Shown here: piece after piece, positions 25,974 to 34,763 of the stretch
Layout: the number at the start of each line of letters is the position of its first letter
Numbering within the stretch: the stretch's first letter is position 1
Assembly (NCBI GenBank): GCA_013376995.1
Contig: JACAAZ010000008.1
Coordinates: 186,325-229,338, forward strand
DNA: 43,014 nt
Direction: 5' to 3'
Source of the DNA: Bacteroidota bacterium
Lineage (GTDB): Bacteria; Bacteroidota; Bacteroidia; Bacteroidales; UBA4417
The notes under the pieces: generated by a model
Told to the model about the DNA's origin: nothing
Database searches by the model: none
The model's input: only the letters and a program-made list of their open reading frames with translations
Program-made: the position numbers and the translations under genes

Positions 25974-27605
25974 ATGAAATTCTTTAAGCGACTCAAATTA
26001 TATCCAATGTTACTGAAAATGAAATCAAATTGGAATGTACTTATGATCATTCTATTAGGCGTGATCGTAGGATTCCAATATGGCTGTGGTTCTGCTATCC
26101 AGGCTGAAAATAATCCTCCCCAATCGATTGAAAAATATCGCCCCCTTGTCCATTTTACCCCCGATTCCATGTGGATGAACGACCCCAATGGAATGGTCTT
26201 CTTCAATGGTGAATACCACCTCTTCTATCAATATTACCCCGACTCAACCGTTTGGGGCCCTATGCACTGGGGACATGCCGTCAGCACAGACCTGGTCCAC
26301 TGGAAACACTTGCCAGTAGCGCTCTACCCTGACAGCCTCGGTTATATATTTTCCGGCAGCGCTGTTGCTGATCTGAATAATACCTCAGGTTTTGGAAAAG
26401 AGGGTAAAGCAGCCCTGGTAGCCATTTTTACCTACCACGACATGAAGGCTGAAAAAGCCGGGAAAACAGTTTGCCAGTCGCAGGGGATTGCTTATTCCAA
26501 CGATAATGGCCGTACGTGGACCAAGTATGAAAAGAACCCGGTCCTGAAAAACCCGGGCACCCGCGATTTCCGCGACCCGAAAGTGAACTGGAACAAGGCT
26601 GCCAATAAATGGATCATGACCCTGGCAGTCGGGGACCATGTTTGTTTCTATTCTTCTCCAAACCTGAAGGAATGGAAACTGGAAAGTGAATTTGGGAAAA
26701 CGCTCGGGGCGCATGGTGGTGTATGGGAATGCCCAGACCTGTTTGAACTCCCGGTTGTCAATTCGAAAGGAGAAAAAAAATGGGTGCTGCTGGTCAGCAT
26801 AAACCCCGGTGGGCCAAATGGCGGATCCGCAACTCAATATTTTATAGGGAAATTCGATGGGCATACCTTCACCAACGAAAATCCTGTCAATCGCTGGGTT
26901 GACCAGGGGAAGGATGATTACGCAGGTGTTACTTATTCGAATATCCCTGAAAAAGATGGACGTTGCATTTCCATAGGATGGATGAGTAACTGGCAATATG
27001 CACAGGTGGTTCCTACTGTAAAATGGAGAAGCGCCATGACTTTTCCGAAGGAGATCAGGCTAATAAAAGATAAAGACGGTTATATCCTGACTTCTATGCC
27101 GGTTGAAGAGATCCAGCTTTTAAGGGAGCAGAAAACAGAATTAATTCCTGTCACTATTTCAGGAGCGACTGAATTGAAACCACAGGTGTTTTCGCCCTTG
27201 TATCCCATCGAAATCAGCCTTGAATTTGCCAATCCTAAGAATCAGGATAAAGCTCAGTTTGGGGTAGAACTGACGAATTCTAAGAATGAGAAGCTGGCTA
27301 TCGGTTATGACAAGAACAAGGCCTGTTTCTATATTGATCGTGAAAACGCCGGGCTATGCGACTTTTCAAAAGATTTCAAGGGAGTTCACACTTCACCTTT
27401 CATTGCAAATGAGGATAAAATCCGCATGAGGATGATCATTGATGCGGCCTCTGTGGAACTCTTTGCAATGGATGGCAAAGTGGTAATGACAGATATTTTC
27501 TTCCCTTCCGAAGAATACTCAAAAATCAACTACTTCAGCAAAGGTGGAGAAGCCAGGTTGAATTCCGGAATTGTTTATAAACTGAATTCTGTAAGAGAAA
27601 AATAG
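25974..27605 (+). CDS. GH32 fructanase, probable lipoprotein
   Basis: A 543-residue GH32 enzyme. All three catalytic motifs are canonical: WMNDPNG (D70), FRDPKV (D201) and WECPDLFELP (E252), followed by the family's C-terminal beta-sandwich with SVELFAMDG. An in-frame ATG at 26019 would give a tidier signal ending at Cys23 (QYGC), so the mature N-terminus may be a lipoprotein; the start is uncertain. It lacks the inserted domain and T9SS tail of the GH32 gene 46 bases upstream. It probably acts as an exo-fructosidase that frees fructose in the periplasm for the sugar porter. Levan or inulin preference cannot be decided from sequence. Confidence 0.94.
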   Translation: MKFFKRLKLYPMLLKMKSNWNVLMIILLGVIVGFQYGCGSAIQAENNPPQSIEKYRPLVHFTPDSMWMNDPNGMVFFNGEYHLFYQYYPDSTVWGPMHWGHAVSTDLVHWKHLPVALYPDSLGYIFSGSAVADLNNTSGFGKEGKAALVAIFTYHDMKAEKAGKTVCQSQGIAYSNDNGRTWTKYEKNPVLKNPGTRDFRDPKVNWNKAANKWIMTLAVGDHVCFYSSPNLKEWKLESEFGKTLGAHGGVWECPDLFELPVVNSKGEKKWVLLVSINPGGPNGGSATQYFIGKFDGHTFTNENPVNRWVDQGKDDYAGVTYSNIPEKDGRCISIGWMSNWQYAQVVPTVKWRSAMTFPKEIRLIKDKDGYILTSMPVEEIQLLREQKTELIPVTISGATELKPQVFSPLYPIEISLEFANPKNQDKAQFGVELTNSKNEKLAIGYDKNKACFYIDRENAGLCDFSKDFKGVHTSPFIANEDKIRMRMIIDAASVELFAMDGKVVMTDIFFPSEEYSKINYFSKGGEARLNSGIVYKLNSVREK

Positions 27606-28000
27606 ATATTAAATGTCTGGTTTGGTTTACCAGGTAGGTTGTTTATTGTTAAGTTTCTATATAAGGATTGCATATTAGATTGACTTGGGGTTGACGACAT
27701 TCTGTTCCTGATCTGCTCTCTCAAATGGGGGCAATCAGGGAACAGGATGATTCCTCACAATCTCCTATTCAAAACCCATCCACTATTGTATTTTTTCCCT
27801 CTTAGCAGATATTTCTCAATCTGTTTCCAGCAAGCGTTACTGTTTAACTCCCGGACATTTCTACTGTGCCTATTGCCTCTCTATGTCCGCCCCAGGCGGA
27901 TTATGTTAAAAAACTGAAACACATTAGGCACAATCCGCCTGAGTCGGACAATTGAAAACACAATAGGAAAACTAGTGCGGAATACTTTAAAAAGTGAGGA
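27606..28000. other. gap between convergent GH32 and MORN genes
   Basis: No gene is supported. CTGTTCCTGAT (27702-27712) can pair with ATCAGGGAACAG (27734-27745) with one bulge, but no T run follows. The pair of short palindromes at 27885-27949 lies nearer the MORN gene. Either could end transcription from both sides. Confidence 0.5.
27885..27949. repeat. inverted pair of short palindromic repeats
   Basis: TCCGCC-CCA-GGCGGA (27886-27900) and TCCGCC-TGA-GTCGGA (27934-27948) are two members of the CCGCC-NNN-GGCGG family. With their flanks (TGTCCG... and ...CGGACA) they also form a larger inverted repeat of about 22 bases with few mismatches around an A-rich centre. Confidence 0.65.
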
Positions 28001-29380
28001 TCAATAGTCAGATTCTTCAAAGGTCCAGCCACTACTGGTTTTTCCTTTAATGATGTAGTAGCCGGGATGTCCCTCAACTGTGTATACTTCTCCGTCTGCA
28101 GATCCGCCGGGTATCCAGTATAAGCCATTTGGCAAGGTATCCGTTGAGGTAAAATCACCAAATTCAAGATGGACTCCAAAGGTGTCGGGATTGTAATAAC
28201 CGGTAAGGCTCTGGCTGTTGGAATAGTTTTGGTTATCAATGGAAATAGTAGCAGTAACAGAGCCTGTAATAGTGTAATTGTAATTAATAAAATACTTTGA
28301 TTTGATGGTCATTCCGGAACCATCGTAACCTTCAATCGTCTGCTGCTGGCTTCCACTATAGATTTGCCCACCAAATATCTCTGTTGCCAGTTTCCATTTG
28401 GGATCAACGGTTGTTGTCGCAGTTTGAGACTCTGCTCTTTCGTCATTTTTCCACTTGCCGCTATATTCAAGATTCATTTCCTTATCATAAAATTTACCTT
28501 CTCCATCTCGTTTTCCTGCAACCCAATCACCTTTATAAACGCCATCAGTGTAAACCCTTTCACCATAACCATCAAATTTATACTCCTTAAAATTGCCTTC
28601 ATAGGATGTGCCATTATTCCCCTTGTAGGTTCCTTTGCCTGTGAGTTCTCCGTCAACAAAAGTCCCGCTGTATATACCATCAGTAACATCTGTATAGGAT
28701 CCTTCACCATTAAAAAATCCATTACTGAATAGACCCTTATAAAAGCTACCATCGCTGTAGGTTAAGGTACCTGATCCGGAGAGCTTCCCTCCCATAACGC
28801 TTCCTTCATAATCCTGGTCATCTGAAATTTTAACATACCCGCTTCCGCTAACCGGGAGACCATCATGAAAGGTGCCGGTAAATGATTTACCATTTGCGTA
28901 GGTATAGGTCCCCTTTCCTTCGTACTTGCCTTCTTTTACTTCACCTTTATAGATATTTGAACTATCGTTTAAAAGGCCGTAACCGGTCCATATTGCATTA
29001 TCCTTCCATGAACCGGCTGATTTGTATCCATCATGGTATATTGCTGACCCTACACCTGCTATCATTCCATTTCTAAATTCCCCGGTATATACATCTCCGT
29101 TAGCAAAAGTATATACACCCTTTCCATGAATCTTATTATTTTTGAAGGTGCCTACATATTTTGCACCATCACCGGTTATTAAAGTTCCTTGTCCATCGCA
29201 GTAACCATTCTTGAAACTTCCTTTGTAAATCTTCCCTTCAGGGTTCGAATATTTAAACGTCCCGACACCATCTATGCAGTTGCCGGATACACATTTGCCT
29301 TCATTTTCCTGGGAATAGAGGAAAGAAGCTGAAAAGAGTAAAATGGATAAAAGCAGGAGTGATTTCATTCTCATTATCAT
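28001..29380 (-). CDS. secreted MORN-repeat protein
   Basis: A 459-residue exported protein. A signal peptide ends near FLYSQ; starts at 29380 or 29368 (MKSLLLLS) are both possible. From about residue 45 to 320 there are eleven to twelve MORN repeats of about 23 residues (YKGSFKNGYCDGQGT, YVGTFKNNKIHGKG, YTGEFRNGMIAGVG and so on). The last 130 residues form a separate beta-rich domain with no recognised family. MORN repeats make elongated beta sheets that hold proteins or lipids. It sits between the GH32 genes and the hybrid sensor of the fructan locus, on the sensor's strand and 185 bases after it. Whether it takes part in fructan use is unknown. Confidence 0.85.
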   Translation of the reverse strand: MIMRMKSLLLLSILLFSASFLYSQENEGKCVSGNCIDGVGTFKYSNPEGKIYKGSFKNGYCDGQGTLITGDGAKYVGTFKNNKIHGKGVYTFANGDVYTGEFRNGMIAGVGSAIYHDGYKSAGSWKDNAIWTGYGLLNDSSNIYKGEVKEGKYEGKGTYTYANGKSFTGTFHDGLPVSGSGYVKISDDQDYEGSVMGGKLSGSGTLTYSDGSFYKGLFSNGFFNGEGSYTDVTDGIYSGTFVDGELTGKGTYKGNNGTSYEGNFKEYKFDGYGERVYTDGVYKGDWVAGKRDGEGKFYDKEMNLEYSGKWKNDERAESQTATTTVDPKWKLATEIFGGQIYSGSQQQTIEGYDGSGMTIKSKYFINYNYTITGSVTATISIDNQNYSNSQSLTGYYNPDTFGVHLEFGDFTSTDTLPNGLYWIPGGSADGEVYTVEGHPGYYIIKGKTSSGWTFEESDY

Positions 29381-29507
29381 ACTAGTAAAATATAGTTTGC
29401 GAAAAGTTGGATTCGATTAGCGATTATTCACGATTGGATTATACAGACTGAAAAATAATTTTCTCAAAAGTATTCGTAAAGGCAAGAATTTCACCAGGAA
29501 TTCACTT

Positions 29508-29573
29508 GCAGCTTTTTTATCAAAACAATGATAAAGTGCAGATGTTCAGATTACGATAAAAAAATTCAGCTGC
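29508..29573 (-). terminator. possible long stem after the hybrid sensor gene
   Basis: On the minus strand GCAGC-TGAA-TTTTTTATC at the gene end (29573 back to 29555) can pair with GATAAAAAA-GCTGC (29521 back to 29508), leaving a loop of about 33 bases. The stem overlaps the stop codon. It is a weak terminator candidate because of the large loop. Confidence 0.3.
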
Positions 29574-32388
29574 TTTTACCTTTAACCTGCAGATACTCAG
29601 AAGGAGAAAGGTTATAAAGGTCCTTAAAACATTTTGCAAAATAGGAAGGGCTGGAAAAGCCCGTCTGGTAACTGATCTCTGAAACGGTTAACCCACTGTC
29701 GGTCAAAAGTGCAGCAGCCTTTTTCAGCCTCAGGTTCCGGATGAATTCACTTACTGAAAGGCCAGTCAGGTGTTTGATCTTCCTGTACACATGAACCCGC
29801 GACAACCCAATCTCCGCGCCCAATTGTTCCACACCGTATTCAGGTTCCGTCAGGTGGTTCTCAATGATAGCACTGCACTTCTTTAAAAAGTTGCTGTCGA
29901 GTTGCGAAATTTTGCTCTCACTTACAAACTGTGAAAGAACATCCTGCTGGTAGTGTTTCCTGATTTTCTGCCGGCTTTCGATAAGACGTTGAACGCGAAC
30001 CAGAAGGTGCTTGCTGTTGAAGGGCTTGGCAATATAGGAATCAGCCCCGGTTTCCAGCCCTTCGATCTTCTGCTCGTGGGAAGACCGGGCTGTAAGAAGG
30101 ATCAGCGGGATATGGCAGGTCCGGATATCGGATTTCAATTTCCGGGAGAATTCCAAGCCATCCATAACAGGCATCATCACATCACAAATAATGAGATCCG
30201 GTTCATCCAGGTACATCTTTTCAAATCCTTCCATGCCATTGGAAGCGGTCATGATGCGGTATTCATCCGAAAGGCAGGATTTGATAAATTTAGCCACATC
30301 AGCATTATCCTCAATGATCATGATCAAAGGTTTGTCCGTGTAAATATCTCCTTTGGAACCACTGATTCCTTCAGGGTTTTCAACTGTTTCCTTTTCATCC
30401 GGAACAGAAAGAATGCTCCTGTCGGTGTGATCATATTCATTATCATGCTGAATGATGTCATTGTCTGAAAGGTGCTCCCTTCCCAGCCGGAAATAGACAA
30501 AGAAGGAAGTCCCAATGCCGGGCTTGCTCAAAACAGAGATATCCCCTTTATGCAATTCCGTAAACCCTTTGGTTAAAGGCAAACCAATTCCGGTACCCGG
30601 ATAAACATTGCCTTCCTCTTGTTCCACCTGGTAAAATCTTTCAAATATCCTTTCAATATGCTTTTCCGGTATCCCGGGACCATTATCCTTAATTTGAATC
30701 TCAATTGCCTCCTTTTCTAATCCGCTGAAAACATGATTCACCTTAGCAACATTGATTTCGATACTTCCTGAAACCGGGGCAAACTTAAAAGCGTTTGAAA
30801 GCAGGTTAAACAGGATCTTATCCATCTTGTCCTTGTCAAAATAGATAAGTTGTTCCTTTATTTGGGATTGAAAAGTAAATTCGATGTTCTTCTGGGCTGC
30901 CATTTCATTGAATGCCTCACGGATATCGCGGGTAAAGGCAATAATATCGAACAAGCCTGCATTGAGCTTCATTTTTTCATCATCGATCTTTCTCAGGTCC
31001 ATCAGTTGGTTTATAAGCCTGAGCAGGCGATTGGCATTCCGGAGCATCATATCCAGTTGGTTTCTTTGATCCACAGTCAATGATGCATTCATTAGCATGT
31101 TCTCCAGCGGTCCGATGATCAGGGTCAACGGAGTACGAAATTCGTGCGATATATTGGTGAAAAAGATGAGCTTTGCCCTGGTAGCATCTTCCAATTCTTT
31201 AGAGATTCTTATCAGTTCTTCATTTTTACTGGTAATTTCCTGCTTCTGTAATTCCAGCTTATGGTTTGCCTTGGCTTTGTTCCGGTAAGCCCTTAGCAAA
31301 AGAAAACCCAACAGGATTACTATGAATAGTGAACTAATTGCTACCAGGAGCCAAAATCGCTGACTATAGAACTTTTTAATCTGCTCATCCAGGATCTGCC
31401 TTGAAGAAACGATCCTCCTGTGAAGGTCAAGTATCTCATCACTTTGATACTGCAAAGCCCTTACATTGGTAGAATCAATTACCAGCGTATTCAACTCGTT
31501 TTCCTTTTTATAGGGCTTATGGTTCAGGATATCCCATGCGATGGAAATGGCAAAACGGCCCCCGGTTGGATAAAGAAGGGTAGCATCAAGCTTATGGTCC
31601 ATCACAGCCTGGCTGCCTCCATTTGCACCAGGCAGACCGTCGACCCCAATGAAAAATGATCGTTTCACCTTTTTTTGGTTGATGTAGGAGTCATAGGCTC
31701 CCAGCGCCATAAAGTCATTATGGGCAAATACCAGGTCGAATTCTTCGCCCGATTTCATCACCTCCTCCATCACTGATTTGCCACCTGAAAAATCCCATTC
31801 CCCGGTGAGGGATTTTACAATTTTAATATCAGGATATTTGGAGATCTCATCCATAAATCCGTTATGCCGGTCCTTTGCCGGAGAGGAACCTTTCAATCCC
31901 CAGATTTCGAAGACACGGCCTCTGCCCTGAAGAAGCTTGACCGCATAGCGCCCGGCTTCCCTTCCGATCTGGTAATTGTTGGCGCCAATAAAAGCCGTAT
32001 AATCACCTGATTCAATCTTACGATCGATAACGATTACAGGAATTCCTTTCTTATAGGCTTCGCTCACAACTGCCGTCAAAGGGGCAGATTCATTGGGAGA
32101 GACAATCAGCAGGTCCACCCCTGAAGATATTAATTCCCTGATATCACTGATCTGGCGTAAACTGCTATTCTCCGCATCCCTGATGATCAGGTCAAGCCCG
32201 CTGTAGTAAATCAACTCGTTCTGCATTTCCTGGTCCATAGTCCTGCGCCAGGCATCGGCAGTCGTGCACTGAGAAAACCCTATAAGGAAATGAGATTTTG
32301 CTGTTCCCGCTTCAGCATTGGCGATACCAGATACCAGCTGAAAAAGGAGAAAGAGGATAAGGCAGAAATATTTCCTGTAGATGTTCAA
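29566..32388 (-). CDS. hybrid two-component system regulator of the fructan locus (HTCS)
   Basis: A 940-residue one-protein two-component system. After a signal sequence (about 1-26) comes an RbsB-like periplasmic sugar-binding domain (about 33-310; HFLIGFSQCTTADAWRRTM, VIVIDRKIESGDYTAFIGANN). One membrane helix follows (about 343-365). The kinase core has His415 in SHEFRTPL, the N-box NLLSNAFKFAP and the G-box GTGIGLPLTKG. A receiver (about 690-805) has phospho-acceptor D736 in IICDVMMPVMDG. An AraC-type helix-turn-helix (about 845-938) includes LSRVHVYRKIKHLTG and FSSPSYFAKCFKDLYNLSPSEYL. An RbsB-like sensor is the form found in BT1754, which binds fructose. It should detect periplasmic fructose and activate the GH32/SusCD genes. 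Confidence 0.96.
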   Translation of the reverse strand: MNIYRKYFCLILFLLFQLVSGIANAEAGTAKSHFLIGFSQCTTADAWRRTMDQEMQNELIYYSGLDLIIRDAENSSLRQISDIRELISSGVDLLIVSPNESAPLTAVVSEAYKKGIPVIVIDRKIESGDYTAFIGANNYQIGREAGRYAVKLLQGRGRVFEIWGLKGSSPAKDRHNGFMDEISKYPDIKIVKSLTGEWDFSGGKSVMEEVMKSGEEFDLVFAHNDFMALGAYDSYINQKKVKRSFFIGVDGLPGANGGSQAVMDHKLDATLLYPTGGRFAISIAWDILNHKPYKKENELNTLVIDSTNVRALQYQSDEILDLHRRIVSSRQILDEQIKKFYSQRFWLLVAISSLFIVILLGFLLLRAYRNKAKANHKLELQKQEITSKNEELIRISKELEDATRAKLIFFTNISHEFRTPLTLIIGPLENMLMNASLTVDQRNQLDMMLRNANRLLRLINQLMDLRKIDDEKMKLNAGLFDIIAFTRDIREAFNEMAAQKNIEFTFQSQIKEQLIYFDKDKMDKILFNLLSNAFKFAPVSGSIEINVAKVNHVFSGLEKEAIEIQIKDNGPGIPEKHIERIFERFYQVEQEEGNVYPGTGIGLPLTKGFTELHKGDISVLSKPGIGTSFFVYFRLGREHLSDNDIIQHDNEYDHTDRSILSVPDEKETVENPEGISGSKGDIYTDKPLIMIIEDNADVAKFIKSCLSDEYRIMTASNGMEGFEKMYLDEPDLIICDVMMPVMDGLEFSRKLKSDIRTCHIPLILLTARSSHEQKIEGLETGADSYIAKPFNSKHLLVRVQRLIESRQKIRKHYQQDVLSQFVSESKISQLDSNFLKKCSAIIENHLTEPEYGVEQLGAEIGLSRVHVYRKIKHLTGLSVSEFIRNLRLKKAAALLTDSGLTVSEISYQTGFSSPSYFAKCFKDLYNLSPSEYLQVKGKSS

Positions 32389-32767
32389 ATCCGTCTGAAT
32401 TTTGGTTAAAAGTACTGAATTTATTGATTTTTTCTAAAGGGTTTCTTCGCATTCCAAAATCTATTATGCTTATTCAATTAGGAAACCGATCCACACCCCA
32501 ATCCCGGAATTTATTTCCTTTGAGTGAATATCAGTCCGTCAGCCGACGGATCTGCGTCCTTTTTCCCTTGCATAAGAATTGATCTTGAAAAATGAAACCA
32601 ACAACTCGATTGAAGCAGCTAATCCAGGTATCCTAAGATCAAAATCCGTCATTCACCTCATTTCATGATGTTCTCACCTGGCAATTATTCTTTCTTTGTA
32701 TCAAATTCAAATTACCTGGATGCATAAGGCCGGGAAAATAATAGAGAACACCAAAATTCAGAATCCT
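32389..32767. other. intergenic stretch between hybrid sensor and OsmC genes
   Basis: A divergent gap with no gene that I can support. It contains the palindrome at 32535-32550. Upstream of the OsmC gene TTTCTTTG (32691-32698) is one base off the TAnnTTTG box. In-frame TTG (32696) and ATG (32720) codons precede the chosen OsmC start. Confidence 0.45.
32535..32550. repeat. imperfect palindrome (TCCGTC-AGCC-GACGGA)
   Basis: With the adjoining TCTGCGTCC it matches the reverse complement of the region around 12113-12135 at most positions, so the two loci share a dispersed intergenic element. Confidence 0.6.
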
Positions 32768-33232
32768 ATGGAAAACCAAGCATCAACAAGCACAACACAA
32801 CTTCCCCTTGAAGTCACCATGAACCTGGTGAACGACAAACTCCATATCATTGGCAAGGCAGGAAATAATGAACCCATCCATACCGATTACATCCCCCCCT
32901 ATGGTGATAACCTGGGATACATGCCATTGCAGCTTTTCCTGATGAGCCTGGGAACATGTGCTTCAGGTTCTATTCTATTGCTCCTGCGAAAAATGCAAAA
33001 AACTATAAATGGCCTTGAAGTAAAAGCTTCAGGTGTCCGAAGGCAAACACATCCAACTTCGTTTGAAGAAGTAAGCCTTGAATTTATCCTGACTTCACCG
33101 GATGTAAAGGCGGCCGATATGGAAAAAGTTATTGACATGTCAGAAGCCAGTATCTGCCCTGTTTGGGCAATGATCAAAGGAAATGTAACAGTTAAAACCA
33201 GTTTCAGAATTATTTCCCCGCTTGATAAATGA
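32768..33232 (+). CDS. OsmC/Ohr-family thiol protein
   Basis: A protein of 154 residues with the OsmC fold. The two redox cysteines are present: Cys64 in SLGTCASGS and Cys130 in SICPVWAMI, the pair that reduces organic hydroperoxides in this family. The ATG at 32768 fits the usual family length; earlier in-frame starts at 32696 (TTG) and 32720 (ATG) would add a tail with no family match. The next gene starts 17 bases after its stop. The exact subfamily (OsmC, Ohr or YhfA-like) is not decided. Confidence 0.9.
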   Translation: MENQASTSTTQLPLEVTMNLVNDKLHIIGKAGNNEPIHTDYIPPYGDNLGYMPLQLFLMSLGTCASGSILLLLRKMQKTINGLEVKASGVRRQTHPTSFEEVSLEFILTSPDVKAADMEKVIDMSEASICPVWAMIKGNVTVKTSFRIISPLDK

Positions 33233-33248
33233 TTTAATCCATATAATA

Positions 33249-33881
33249 ATGAAAACACCATTCACAACTGAACAGTTCTTCAGCGTATTTGAAAATTACA
33301 ACCTGGCCTTGTTCCCGGCCCAATGGATCCTTTTACTATTGGGTGTGATCGCAGCTTTACTTATTCGTTCAAATTTCAGGGCAAGGCATCTGGCCATAAA
33401 CTGTTTCCTGGGATTACTCTGGCTGTGGATGGGTATCATTTACCATCTCCTGTTTTTTGCCGATATCAATCCTGCTGCTAAAGTGTTTGGAGTTGTTTTC
33501 ATCATCCAGGGCTTACTTTTTATATACAACGGTTTCAGGGCTGATACGCTTAGTTTCAATTTCAATAAAGAGGCTAAAGATTATGCAGGCTACTTCCTCA
33601 TTCTTTTCGGATTACTGCTTTATCCTGTCATCGGCTACCTGGTAAACGGCTCGCTGGAAAGGACCATCTCCCTCGGGCTACCTTGCCCCACAACCATTTT
33701 TACATTCGGGTTCCTGCTGTTAACATCTGCAAAACTGCCAAAGTATATGCTGATTATTCCTTCTCTTTGGGCAATTATCGGGTTCAGCGCGGTAATTAAA
33801 TTTGGTGTTTACCAGGATGTAATGCTTCCAATATCCGCTATGCTGGCTATCTTTTGGCTGACCAGCCGAAAAAACATCTAA
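33249..33881 (+). CDS. DUF6064-like integral membrane protein
   Basis: A 210-residue membrane protein with about six or seven hydrophobic helices and little between them. The start TTEQFFSVFENYNLALFPAQW and the segment GLLWLWMGIIYHLLFFADINPAAKVFG are the pattern I associate with the DUF6064 family. The ATG at 33249 follows the OsmC stop closely; an in-frame TTG overlapping that stop is less likely. Co-transcription with the OsmC gene is probable. The function is unknown. Confidence 0.8.
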   Translation: MKTPFTTEQFFSVFENYNLALFPAQWILLLLGVIAALLIRSNFRARHLAINCFLGLLWLWMGIIYHLLFFADINPAAKVFGVVFIIQGLLFIYNGFRADTLSFNFNKEAKDYAGYFLILFGLLLYPVIGYLVNGSLERTISLGLPCPTTIFTFGFLLLTSAKLPKYMLIIPSLWAIIGFSAVIKFGVYQDVMLPISAMLAIFWLTSRKNI

Positions 33882-33887
33882 TGATCC

Positions 33888-33911
33888 CAACTCTTTTGAA
33901 AGTTGTCTTTT
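33888..33911 (+). terminator. weak stem-loop after DUF6064-like gene
   Basis: CAACT (33888-33892) pairs with AGTTG (33901-33905) and TCTTTT follows. A five-base stem is short, so the assignment is tentative. Confidence 0.3.
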
Positions 33912-33970
33912 AATAAACCATGATAAATCAATTAATCAAAATAATATCATAAAATCAAACCTTTAGAAAA

Positions 33971-34537
33971 ATGAAAAAATCACTTTTCCTGTTGATCCCT
34001 TTCGTTCTTCTTTTTGTCACAGTCCTTCATGCACAATCGAAAACAACTGTTGCTGATTCAACCCGCCATGAGTATTATAGGAACTCCATTGATTTCAGCC
34101 CGATTTCACCCCTGATCAAAATCTACGGTCTGCATTTCAATCATAAATTTACCAGCAAGGACGAATACATCCTGGGTGTGGGCTATATGAACATCCATTA
34201 CGATTTTGGAAACACGAATTCACCAAGCCTTATTTTCGGTTACCGCAGGTACCTCTGGAGAAACCTGCATATAGAGTACCAGCTCTGGCCCTGCTATGAT
34301 GAGTTCTGGGAAAAGAATGAGCGGAAAATATACAAGAGTTTTGATGTTTGGAACGAGTTCAGGTTAGGGTACCAGTTCAATTTCAAAATTGCTCAACAGC
34401 CCTTCTATACTTCCATTCAATGGCCGTTTGGCTTTGGTCTTTATGCAAGCAATAAACCGAAGAGCTTCAAGGATCACGAAAAAGAGAACCGCTTCTTTTA
34501 CCAATTTCCGCTTTTATTCCTGGGAGTTCGATTCTGA
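33971..34537 (+). CDS. small exported beta-barrel-like protein of unknown function
   Basis: A 188-residue protein with a signal peptide ending at LHAQ. The mature part alternates hydrophobic and polar residues with many aromatics (YGLHFNHKF, LIFGYRRYLWRNLHIEY, EFRLGYQFNFKI) and ends in PLLFLGVRF, a terminal Phe typical of outer-membrane barrels. It is short for a barrel, perhaps eight strands. No family is recognised. It stands 89 bases after the DUF6064-like gene. Confidence 0.7.
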   Translation: MKKSLFLLIPFVLLFVTVLHAQSKTTVADSTRHEYYRNSIDFSPISPLIKIYGLHFNHKFTSKDEYILGVGYMNIHYDFGNTNSPSLIFGYRRYLWRNLHIEYQLWPCYDEFWEKNERKIYKSFDVWNEFRLGYQFNFKIAQQPFYTSIQWPFGFGLYASNKPKSFKDHEKENRFFYQFPLLFLGVRF

Positions 34538-34685
34538 TTAAAGACAAGAGACAAGAAAGTCAGAATTGTAACACTCATTTTTAAAAAACACCACTTACAC
34601 CGGCACAAATACTAAACCGGGTGTGTATATCATCCAGCAACCCGTTTATGGCATTCAATAAAAGATTTGCGTCATTCACTGGATT

Positions 34686-34720
34686 TTTGATCCTCATTTT
34701 ATCTCAAGCAGGTATCTTTG
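34686..34720 (+). promoter_or_regulatory. Bacteroidota-type promoter of the PAS kinase operon
   Basis: TTTG (34686-34689), a 23 base spacer and TATCTTTG (34713-34720) match the TTTG / TAnnTTTG consensus; the spacer is a little longer than usual. The kinase ATG lies 43 bases downstream. Bases 34538-34763 contain no gene. Confidence 0.5.
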
Positions 34721-34763
34721 AATAACCGTTTCAACTTATCCAACAGGAATAAACTCTGACTAC

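Noticed and set aside
26385-26996. 203-codon frame opposite the second GH32 gene
   Set aside because: It is antisense to catalytic GH32 segments and has no recognisable domain.
27702-27745. stem-loop after the GH32 genes as a terminator
   Set aside because: The stem has a bulge and a 21 base loop and is not followed by a T run; it is kept only as a note in the gap entry.
29953-30468. 171-codon frame opposite the hybrid sensor receiver
   Set aside because: It is antisense to conserved receiver sequence; no signal or family pattern.
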